Source: Chrysaora quinquecirrha (Eukaryota; Cnidaria; Scyphozoa; Semaeostomeae; Pelagiidae). Taken from it: a stretch of DNA of 64,000 nt. Position numbers and translations under genes: made by a program. Below the pieces are notes generated by a model that made no database searches, had not been told where the DNA came from, and saw only the letters and a program-made list of their open reading frames with translations. The stretch spans positions 543,092-607,091 of the forward strand of contig JACTAT010000039.1 of the NCBI GenBank assembly GCA_014526335.1. Direction: 5' to 3'. Below are positions 40,101 to 52,200 of this stretch, one piece after another. Each line of letters starts with the position of its first letter. Position 1 is the stretch's first letter.

Positions 40101-43100
40101 GGTGTTTATAAAGTTTCTTAAATCTTAATCTCAATATTTGTTTTGTGCCGTAACGGCAGCGGATGATGTACATGATAAGGTCAATATTTCTCCGGTTTAC
40201 ACGTTCTCTAAAACGTACAGGCCTTAAACTTTCAAAAACCTTTGTTTTTCTTATTATTGTGCATAAACGTGGGGTGAAATAACGGAACGTGTGTGTGTAG
40301 GCCACGTAGGCCATACAAGATGCCGCGTCTGTTAATCACGCGACGTGGGATTAATCACGAGGTTACGAATACTGTGCGTTGATTGGCTATTCAAGGAATC
40401 GGGTGAATGAATTGACGAATGAAATAAAGTTCGTCTACGCTGCTAGGCAACATTAGGAGTGATTTTGGAAGATTTTCGGTTGATATGAAAGGACACACAA
40501 AGAGTTTTAATTCGCTTTCAATAAGAGAAACTCTTAAAAGCACTCAAGAGCAATGAGGCAAGCCTCGAGCAAGCCTCGTCGCTTGCAGGCCCAACAGTTG
40601 ACCCTTTAGCCAATTCACCAGCAAACAGTTGTTTTTGACAAGACTTACAGTTATACCCTCAAGAACTATGAAATAACAAGGGAAGTTCACATAGGTTTAG
40701 ATAGGAAGATAAACACCTCAAAGACTCAAAAACAAACCCCAATCGATTGCTAACCCTATGGCTAACCCTGCTGACCAACATTAATAAGTTGCTGCCTGAC
40801 TACAAAACAGTTGCTTTTTTGACCCCGAACAGTTACGTCCTTGAGAAAAGAATATGAAATAAAACGTGGTCTCGAAGGACTCCATAGAAAGAGCCCCGTC
40901 GTTTATTAAACTTAAACGTGACGCGTTGTCAATGGGTCGTTTTCGTTCATAGGCTGATTTTGATGCATTAGTCGTTCAATGGCCGTGAGCTTTAGACCAT
41001 TTCAATTCATCGCGAAGCATAGATTGGGACGTGCAATGAGTGGTGATGACGTAGACAAGAATAGACCTATTTCACCCCTGCTGCTTGCAAAAAAGCTACA
41101 ACAACCTTTTGGCAACGATAGCAACATTTACACAACAACAACAACTCAACTGATGTTCTCTCTCTTTCGGTGACTTCAAATATCAACTTTGTTGTTGCTG
41201 TTGTTGCAATTGATGTGTTGTGAAAGAAGGTGTTATTGTGAGTTGCAAAGTATGGGACCAAAAGTCAAGACTAGCTAGTTTCATCATAGAGATGAGTCCA
41301 AAGAACAAAATCCGAAAAAAGCTGAAACAAGAATACGCAAGACTTTTGAAGACTGTATTTTAAAAAGAAAGGATGGCGTAGAATGATAATTTTGGAAACC
41401 GTTACGATTATCATAATCATTTATCTAATCATTTCCTTGCATCACAGGGCACAGTAATTAATATTTCCTGAATTACTAGTGTACCACACTGCTAAAAAGA
41501 AAGGAACGAATGGATGACAAACTTGAAGACGAATATTTGATAAAATGAATAGAGAAAGGAAATCTGGAATGAAAGGAAAAATTCAACTTTGCATGACCTT
41601 GGTTTCCGATTATCTAAATGGATGTTAAATCATCTGTTCAAACAGTCTTTCCTTGCTGTTTCAAGGAAAACACCCACGGCAGAGTGGATTTTGATATATG
41701 ATATAAGAATGGGAGTGGCTGTGATTCAGAAGGGATATAGGCTTTGTATCATCATGATCATGCTTAAAATTGTGTCATTATAACAGTTCTTAACTGTTCT
41801 GAAGTAACGATTTCTCTGTAAATCCTTATATCATGACAAAAGAAAAACATATCAGCTGCACAAGAATTAGTTAAACCTCGAGTTTAATATCCCTTATTGG
41901 TTTAAAAACTGTGAAGCTGTGCTTTAGTTCATCGATACTCGCAGTCAAGTCTAAGTTGAGAGAGGGAATTAGGACCACATAAGTAAGTGGCAAATTCTAA
42001 AGAACTCTCTTAAAACGATTAACTCTCTCAAAGGAAGCACCCAAAAAAAGTTGTTTTTCTTTACTTTTGCAAAGGAAACAAGATAAAAGTATCAGATAAG
42101 TTTGGTTTAAGTTTCAGGTCTTCGAGGGACTTCCAGTACTTGAAAGGTTAAAGAGATTCAAATGCAATCCACAACGTTTTTCATATCTTAGGCCTAAATT
42201 AAAACTAAGAAAGCGAAGGCTATAAGGTATACGTGACCCTTCAAATATTTTATAGCCCTTCAAGCCCAAACGCTTCTACTCGTGCCAAGTGGCAAATTGG
42301 TAACAACCAAGTTCGTTCCCAGTCCACAAACGTGTTTCTTCCAATCTCAACTGTCAAGTGACTTAGGCCCTGGCGCCAGTCCCTGAATAGCCAAAGTTTT
42401 GACAATTTAGGCCTAGGCATAGAAAAGATATAAATTCTAAAAGAAGATTTTCAAAGCCCATGCCGGGGTCATATAGGGCAGTGAAATTTCAGGTAGATTC
42501 CTGTTTACCCGGGGCGGGAGATTGAGCAAGAACTGGGTTGATCTGAAAACTATGGGGAAAAGAAGTACTGTATCAGAGGCAAAATAAGATTTTGAACGAC
42601 AAAATCACTTCTGAATAAGGAAATCCAGCCTCTGCTTCATATAAGAAGGCTGCAAAGGCTATCTTCTTTAAGAAGTCCAGCCTCTGCTTCGAGAGAAGGC
42701 TGTAAAATCTATCCACTTGCAGGACTATCTGTCAGCAATTTCGACAAGCTTGTTTTCTCTAATGACATGACAAAATGAGATCGTGTGAGTTTAAAGGATA
42801 TTTTATGCAGAGGAGTGAGAAACAAGTGATATATGTGTAACCTGTGGCTTAAAACAAGCACAAAGACATGCAGAGGTTGAAAGGCATTTGCAAGTTCGGC
42901 TGTTGCTCACGCAGCAAGTTCTACCGCAGTTTCCGCTCTCAAAAGTCGGCATCGTGTAGCAGTTCAAATAGCTTTGCAATATAATGTCATTTTAATGCTT
43001 TTTGTTATCAACTTGTAAATTAAATTCAAATGAGACAATAAACAAAAGTAAATGTAATGGAAAAGTAATGGAACTAACCGCATAATACATATTTAGTTAA

Positions 43101-46100
43101 AAAGCTTTAACAACCAAATTAATAAAATAATAATAACGAAAGCCAAGGGTTTGTCGGTATCACGCTTTGTAAAAATGCTATACTTTCTTAAAGCCTCGTC
43201 TCAGTGAAGAAATTACATGGTTTTTTTGCAGAGCAAAACGAATTTTCGAGAACTTTCGATACGAAAAAGAGAATTCCGAAGATAAAGCAAGCGACAGAAA
43301 TGAACCTTTAAGTAGCTTGTAATTTCAGGACGTAAGTGTCTTCAGCATGCACTCTTTTTTTTATAAGAAACTAAGATTTTTGGTCAGTACTCAAAGTTTC
43401 TTAGTTTTGGGGCAATTGACACTTAAATTCTACAAATAGAAGAAGCAATACAATTCACGTTTACATCAGCTGTTTTTTCTGTCAAAATAGGCACTTATGG
43501 TGCAACAGAAGTTTGTTTTCTTGATGCTTTATTTCTAATTCTAAAGATTCTTGAGACCTGCGAGTTTCTTACCATTTTTGGTCGAGTACTGAAAGTTTCT
43601 TAACCAATATTGATCTCAGTACTGAGTTTCTTATAAATGGGTTTCTTATAAAAAAAAATGAGTGTATCCACAAGAAGCAAATTCACACTCCAGATCCAGG
43701 TCTTGTAAAGAATAAATCTTTTCTGCACTAGTTCTTGGTTAGGTCTTAAGATCCAACCTTTAAGGCTTAAAGAAGAACAAATGCTAGCACATTTAAAGGT
43801 GGTGATGTGTAGTACCTCAGACGAAAATTAGGAAGATGGTGCAGGATTCGAAGAAGAAACTCCCGCGTGAGGAACGCGGTTATGATCGGCGCTTCCTGAT
43901 CCCTAAACCTTCTCACAAAAAGCCTCCAAGAGTGGTTGCAATGCCAAAAAGAGAATTACTCGATCAATCTAAGAAATCCATCAAAAAGACCCCTAAATCT
44001 TCGAGATCTTAGAAATCCCTCCAAAACATCCCTAGACCTTCTCATATAAAGTCTTTTAAGAGTCGTTGCAATGCAAGAAAGGCAATACCTCAATCTATCT
44101 ACGAGATCCCTCAGTAAGAAGCGTGAGAAAGACTTTGTTTGCGAATAAAATGCAGCTTCTGGATTGAAGCAATCTGATGCGAGATAATTGCAGGCTAATC
44201 AATGGTAAGACTATTTATAACAGCTGAGCACAAGGCTTTTGACCACACCTAAATAACACAAGCAGCATTTGGGATCATCTGCTGCATGATGACTTTATAT
44301 GATCTACTATTTTTATATCATGAGAGGCAGAAATTACTTTTAGTGCATATGTAGCACTCTTAGAGAACTTACAACATTAGTAAAAGCTTTAAGCTGCAAC
44401 AAACAGGCTTATGAAATACATGGCTAATGAAATTGAACTGAAGGCCTAAGTCCCAGGGAGGCGATTCCTTTTTCTTCGCAAACGAGTTGTAGGCAAGCAG
44501 GGTATCTCCCGAGCACAAAAATTTATTTCAATAATGTTCCAGAAAGAGTTTATAAATAACAAAGTATTTTGCTTTCTTTGCTTGATGTTGACATTTTGCT
44601 CCCGGAAAAGATGGTTTATATTATGGAAAACGATTTGAGGCAGGGTAAGAATCGACGAATCCAACAGGCATACAGCAGTAGAGGTTTGGATCATGTTTGG
44701 ATCAAGTCTCACCGAGAGCAAACCTGCTCCGCTCGAAGTTCAAAGCAGTTTGGGGTGTCCCATACCAGTTGATTTGCCTTTAGAAACGAAAAACTGACCA
44801 ATCGAAAAACAGTGTAAGCAAAGCTTAAGACTAGTAGAAATCGCAGTCAAAGCAGCACCGCTCCGAGAGGAGCAAGAGAGTCTAACGATGTGAGAATGGC
44901 TATAGTATGGCTAAGTTCACAAGTACATTGTACAATGCCTTATAGTGAATTAAAAAAATGATTCACGAAGCAAAAAAGAGTTAGAAAAGGTTACTTAAAG
45001 GTTGTTTCCTCCGCAGACAATTTTAAAATAATGTCCTCCGCGGAAAACCAAATTCAAAAGAACAGACTTCAAGTAGAATGGTTCACCAAGCAAAAAAGTA
45101 GCAGCCTAAGGGAAGTAGTTCTTAATTGCAAACTAATGCTGGATAGGTAGGAGAAGAAAGACGCGAAAGGAAGCTATTACATGAGACCATTTGAATTGAT
45201 ACATGGTGACCTCGCAAATTACAAGATGAATATGGGAGAAAATGGAAAAATTTAATTAAGGCTTATATTCATTAAAAATGAAGACCTGGAGACTGTAATA
45301 TATTTAAATACAGAAATCTAGTGAATGGGGTTATTATTTCTTAAAATGAGTTGTTTGCGTAGTCTCGTAATTAAATTTATGATATATTACAATTAATATG
45401 CTAAATTACTGTACTTTTCCGTGTTTTGTGTGGGTAGCATTTGAATTATGCAGAAAAGGTTATTTTAGGGATATATTTCCTCCGCAGAGGCAATCTTAAA
45501 ATGTCCTCCGCAGAAAACTAAACTCGAAAGAACAGGCTTGCAGATAGTATAACACAACTTTACAAACAAACCACATTCTATGAACAATTTGAACAAAATC
45601 GCATCTGATGCGATCACTAAGTGACGTAGCTGATGACTGGGAAGAACCATTTAATGCTAGAGCGAGTAGGCCTAAGTTTCGTGTCAGGCAGGAACAGCGC
45701 CTCTCCACAACAACAACAACAACAACAACTCAAATTCTACCTGCTTCGAGACTGTCTTAGGGTCAAGCAACTCAGCTGAACAGCGACAACAAAACCCCTT
45801 CCTTTGGGAACCTCTTCAAGGGAAGCGATCTATGGGTAGGCCTTATCGCACATCTATTGACAGCTCTCTGAAGACTCCAACATACCCAAAGAAAATCTCA
45901 GTGCTGCAATGGAAGACAGAACTCTCTGGAAAGGCTGTGTCATGGCGATCAGACCGAGGTCGTCTGGATAGATAGATAGGTAGAACTAAGCCAATGACAT
46001 AACAACATTTCACGCAGCAAGGTGCAGGAAAAATCAAGTCTGCAAAGAATAAACAAGTTTGGAAAAAAGTAGGCCAAAGAATAGCTTGCACATAAGGCAT

Positions 46101-47293
46101 GAAGAGTTTGTACTCTTCCAATAAAGTCACTGAGGGACGTCAGAAAGAAACTGAATATAAACAGCAAATAACTTGCATGCGTAGGATAACTTGACGGGGA
46201 GTATCAAACGCAGGAAACACCATGATCAGATTTTTAGGTTAAAGGAATAAAGCAGAGAAATACTTAGGATGATATTGCATAGATTCAAACCACGAGATGC
46301 CATAGAAGAGAAAAATTCCTTGAATTCTCGAGAATTTCACCCAGACGTATATTGCCATGGTCTGCATAACACAGCAGTAGTGGAGTTAATCGAAATTGGA
46401 TATCCTTGTATTGTGAATAGGATTCGCTGTATAATCGCGATCATCTTTGTTATGTCAGCATGAAACGCTACAAGAAAGCAGGGCCTATTTCTTTTGAGTA
46501 TCAACATAATCTGAATAATCGAGACACCATGCTGTTCAAGCTTCGCTTAAGTAGAGTTTAAGGTTGAAACATCGCTAGGGGGCTCTTTAAGTAGAATTGC
46601 TGTTAAGAGCAATAATTATAGAAACACTAATTGAGTTTAGTATTAGTGACGAAGGCAAAACAATTAGAAAACGCTTTCCACTGATGTTTCAAGATATTCC
46701 AAGATGATTCATAGAAGGTAGTGGGATGTAATAATGGTAGCTTCCTTTATACACTACTGATGCAGATATAGGCTTGTTTTTAGGGTACAAGCTCATGCGA
46801 GGGGTATTTCACTTGTAGAAAAAGTGTACGAGATTCTGATTATGACAAAGGGATTTTGGGGATTTCCATTAAATGAAGTTTTCTAGGAAGGGTGTACGAG
46901 AACCAATGAGTTAAAAGATTCTTACAAAACTACTATGTGATACTGAGTACGACCGTACGAAGACTGTGGTTTAGACCCACAACGATGGAAAAGGAGAGGA
47001 AATACAGCTGAGCTGAAAAGAAACTCGAGTGCAGAATATAAGCATAATATAGGATATATGCACGATGTGTGAGCGAAACACAGTGTGAAGCAGTGAATAG
47101 TGTCTACGAATAAGGATAAGATTGTAACTTAGATTTATTAGGTAGGCCCCAGCATATTTAATAATGAAGCGAAAGCGAAATCATTTGGAAAATTTGGAAT
47201 ATTTTGAAGGAAACAAGCAGACCTGATTTGATGATGATGATATGATGATGATGGTGATGATGATTACGTTGATGGTGCTGATGACTATGATGA

Positions 47294-47325
<32 letters not shown>

Positions 47326-49172
47326 AGGATGATGATGATTATTATTTTTATCACGATAATGAAAATGATGATCATGATCACGGTGATGATTATGATGACT
47401 ATGAATGATGGAGATGATTATGATGATGATTATGATGATGGTCATAATCATGATGATGATAATGGTGATGCTCACAATATTTACCTAACATGAAATGCGG
47501 CATAGAGGGAAGTAAAATACCTAAGAACACCCTCAACAGAAATCGAATGATCTTACCTTGGTCGATATAACACCAGAGATATAGTCGATATCAAAATTCG
47601 ACGAGCAGCCCTCTTGAGTATTAGTGTTGCTAATGATTCGGTAATTTGCTTTCGCCTTTGCAACCGGAATAACGAGAATCGGTCGAGGGGACTGATTTTC
47701 AGGCACTGTGACTGTGTATGTTTTGTTTCCAATCATCGGAGATGATACTGCAGGCTTTACTGTGATCTAGGTAGAAAACAGAAAAGTTAGAATGTCAGAT
47801 CAACGAAAAAATTACAGTCACACGAACATTGACCTTGGGAAGGCCAGTTAGAGCAAAATAGAATCCATGTCTCACCCAAATCGATCTGTTTTTCTTTGCC
47901 AAGTGAGGAAGGTTAGCTAGGCCTGTTTTCGTCTGGAGGAAGGTTGAATACTTTTCTGGAATCTTTTTCAAAACGTTGATTTCTTCTAGCTATATGAGGG
48001 AGGTGGGATAGCAACAAGCCTAGACATTAGCACCAAATAAAGCGAACCGGAATGTAGAATATACAAGTTGAAAATTATAGGGTATAGCCAACTCTAAACT
48101 CTCTCTTGTGTATTTCGTTTCCAGTAGCTACCAAACAACAATACACATTCATCAAAAGGGGACACCACATTACAACAGACAGAGCCAATGAAGGGTTCGA
48201 GTCTTCTGCCACTATACAGCTGATGTTTAACTACAGTTTGTGTCCTTGACCCTGATATCCTAGGCAGACTGTCCTTCGCGCACCAAATTTAGCTTATTTT
48301 TGATCGTCAAGCAATGTTTTGTGTGACATTGCCAAACGTTCAAACATTGCTTAAACAGTAAATGTCAAATGTTTAACAAACAATATTGGCTCCTTTGGTA
48401 AAGGCCTAAAGAGACGAGAAGGAACGTTTGTGAAAATGCAGGTAACCTTTCAAGGCTAGGGCAACGACACGAAACGTCACAACCTATTACGAGTTCTCGA
48501 AAACGTTGCATGACATTAGAAAACTCCTAAAATTTGGGACGTGAAACATCCAGGACTATTTCGAACTGTTTCGGTATTTTTAGATGTATAAGAACGCAAT
48601 TGAAGAAGGATTTACATCCAAAGCTGGTCAATAATCACTCTTTAAAGAAGAGATCTCCATCAAGCTAAGCATCGGAATACGCTATAAAGTACTTTAAAGT
48701 TAACATTGACAAAATTAAGAATGTAATTATTGAAGAACTATAGGCAAAGATGTAATCCTAAAATGCGATTATACTTTGTCTACACAAAGGAACATAGGTT
48801 GGGTCAACTGAATTTCAGTCTACGCTAGAAATTAATGTTATTAGATTTCTCAGATAAGAAGCACAGAGCCACGAAATTTCATGCTTAATTTTAAAGTCTC
48901 AATTTCATTGTCGAGTCTAGACTGAGGTTAGCTTAGTTTCTTCCGTCACACACACAAGCGTGCAAAGGCAGGTTCAAAAAATTATTGTTCAGTTACCCAT
49001 TTTCATGCACGAAAACGTATTCAAATATTGCAACACACAAATTTACTTAGGTGGGTACAAGACGTTATTGCTGCAGACATAAGTGCATTCTTAGATAAAA
49101 TCAACGAAGTCATACTCAGTAATCAAGATTATTATGATCATGATCATGATGACAATCATGCCGATGATGATT

Positions 49173-49221
<49 letters not shown>

Positions 49222-52200
49222 CGACTACGATGATGATAATGAAGATGAAGATGATGAATATCATTATTATGATGCTAATAATGGTAACGATGATGGTGTT
49301 GGTGATCAAGTTAGTGATCATGATCATGATCTTGCTCATGATTCATGATCTGATCTTGATCATGATAATAGTGAAGGTCATGATAATAATTAAAGTGATG
49401 TTGATGATTATCCTGGTTATGATCACCAACTATCATGACCAAGGCTATCAACATGATCCTCGTGACCACAAAGAGCATCATAATCACCTTGATCATCGTG
49501 ATCATCACAATCATCATCATCATTACACGCATGATAATCAAAGTTCCCCTGATGACACATCCATCAGCATCACATCACGACAATCATCATCAACACCAAT
49601 GTTACAATAATCGTGATTACCCGTTTCTCCATAAGCAACATCAACATCAACATAATCACTCACAGCTTTCAATAACTAATGACCAGTTCACCACTATAAA
49701 TATCATAACCAAAGAACGCTCAGACAAAAGCTATTCCTAGTTCTAAGCTTCTCCCTTGCTCCCTCGCAGAATACAAAACTAACGTTACGAAAATCTAAAA
49801 CACTAAGGACGACAAGGAGAAACAACTTGCAGCCTGCAAGTTCGCAAATAACTCAATTTACTTCATATATCGGACGTGCAATAATAATGTGCAAAGAGCA
49901 CTTAAACACTGCAGCTCCGCACACAAAATCCCAGCAAACTATCTTAGAGTAATCCCTAGAAGAATATACGCATGTGCATGGAATCGGTCTTTTGATTACC
50001 GTATTACAATATTTCCGGGTTAGCAAATCGCCTTAAGATTCGCTGAATAAAATCCTAGCCACGTTCTCAAAAGACACCAGAGTAAACGTTATGAGATCAA
50101 GATCTTTTATCCAAATACAGGATTTTCTTATTTCTTCAATTCTACTTTAATTAAATCAAATTGATGTTGCACGAAAGTCTCGTATAGATTGCATTCAACA
50201 AAATAGGATCATACTAATTCCAAATGTAATAGAAATTGAAAAACTCATTATATTTTGTACAAGTTGGATCGTGCATAGAACTGACACCAAGGAAATAAAG
50301 CACAAATCAAAGAAGATGATAAATAGGATATACCTGAGAACGTATTCGTTTGGAAAACCCAAGCAAAAGTTTTAATAAGGGGGCACCTCTAAAGGGAGTA
50401 GATTCAAGCATTCCCGCACATCTTTATTGCTTCTCACGCATTCCCGCACGGATGGTTGGGATCCCTGATATTCAGGCAAGCCATGAGTAGAGTACTACAG
50501 GCAAGCCAATAGCCACGTATTTCTTTCAAAATAGCTCTGAGAATGAGGTTCTGAGGATCCCGTAGTTTCTAGTTCCTAGTTCCATTTATCTTTCATCAAA
50601 CCGAGACTATCCTCAAATCGGGACTATCTTCAAACCGATATTGCGAGAAGTTTGACTAATGTAATAAGTCTAAGGATCTGGTTCAAATGTTATCGTGGAG
50701 AAACATTTTCTACAGGAAAATGTAGTTTATGCTTTAGCTAGATTGGTATACAACAATGGTATACAATGGAACCTCATAGACTTGTTCCCTATGTCCCAAA
50801 AGTAAGTCCCAGCTATCGCTTATGAAACCGAGGCCAACATTAAAATGAGATCGCCCAAACTGGTTCGAGCGTCCAGGAGTTGGTCTCAATAGGAATAACT
50901 ACGACTCAAGTAATAAGTCTAAGGCACTAGGCAACTTTGACAAAGAATGAGATTCGGGACGGAAATATTTGTCCGTTACTTGGAGGTGTTCGTTATATAG
51001 AAGTGTCCGCTGCTGGAGGCTACATGGTATATGCTTTATGTTTGAATTTGCAAGACGTTTGAAATTTCTTTGTGCACAGCTTTGTTAATGCCAGGTCATG
51101 AAAATGAATAAATGTGTTAATAAGATCCAAGAACGCTACAGACAGCAACTAAAGTAGACCAGTGGCGTATGATTAAGAGGATAAATGAAACAGTCGTGTG
51201 AAAATTGCAAGGCACGAGATCAGATGAGTTGGCAGAAATAGTCGCTACAGTAGTCACTAAAGCGGTGTATTCAAAGCACAAAGTACCTAAGTATAAATGA
51301 AGAGAGTATTGCATGATTGCTGTTGCAATTTCAACAATAACATCGAGCCCCCTATCTCTAAAGATCATCAAAAACCATATTCAACTAAGACCCTAGCCAA
51401 ACGATCAAACATTGTTGGTCCAACATTGTATATTCGCTTTACAACAAATGTTTGAGCTTTTGGCTACGTCCAAAAACATTGTTTGATAAGCAAAAGTAAC
51501 AAAATTTGTGGGTGATGTTTTTGAAAAAGTTCGAAAACATTTTTGCTTGACGAAAACAAAAAAATGTTGGACAAGCAATGTTTTTGGACATGGCCAAACG
51601 GTCAAACATTTTGCAGGATAAGCAAATCTCAAATGTTTGACTAACAATGTTTGATCGTTTGGGCACGGCCAACTAGCATTTTGAAATTCTTCGTATACCT
51701 TCTCACCATCTATTCCCTCATCATAACATTCTTGTACGAACATTTTATTAGTGATAAACCTTTTAAAAATCCGATAGCTGATTTCAGTTAACTGGGTTTT
51801 CGCATTAGTTTGCTGAGTCGATTACGCTGTATTTTTGTACAAATTAGAGGATTAATTTTGATCTCAGCTTAATTATGTAAAATCTGCTCAGATTTTTTAA
51901 ATAGTGGACAGTTAATTATATCTTTTAAATTGGGAGAATTATGTATCTGCAGAGAGCTGGCTCCTCGCTATTTTTAATAAATTGACGGTAAACTTAATTC
52001 GAACCGATACAAACTACCGACCTCCGTGTCACAAGGAGCATCATAGGTTTATCAGCCCGGGTAATGTATGTACAGTGGAGGGTGCGCAGTACAGTGGAGG
52101 ATATTCAGTACAGTGGAGAGATATCATCAGTACAGTGGAGGAATTTAAATACTGACTGTACTGTACTGATGATATCCCTCCACAGTACTGAATATCCTCC

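Larger units (their letters stand above)
26164..40986 (-). repeat. Tandem duplication, copy B (14.8 kb)
   Basis: This is a direct repeat of 9449-26163. Its left end TTAGGGTGAAAC at 26164 matches 9449. Its right end ...CAATGGCCGT at 40986 matches 26163, after which unique sequence begins. It carries the same nine FAT-like exons. It is shorter than copy A because of deletions at about 31019, 32226, 32525-32757, 34269 and 34605. All reading frames in its surviving exon parts are open. Confidence 0.95.

Noticed and set aside
9449..40986. Copies A and B as two separate cadherin genes
   Set aside because: Neither copy has a start region, signal peptide, LamG or membrane helix of its own. Both lie between single-copy exons of the same gene with matching splice phases.
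48190..48212. tRNA or SINE from a GGTTCGAGTCT B-box-like word
   Set aside because: No A box at a suitable distance upstream and no tRNA fold.
49028..49610. Acidic poly-D, poly-M and poly-I open frames as genes
   Set aside because: They are a GAT microsatellite read in different frames, with no start context or domain.
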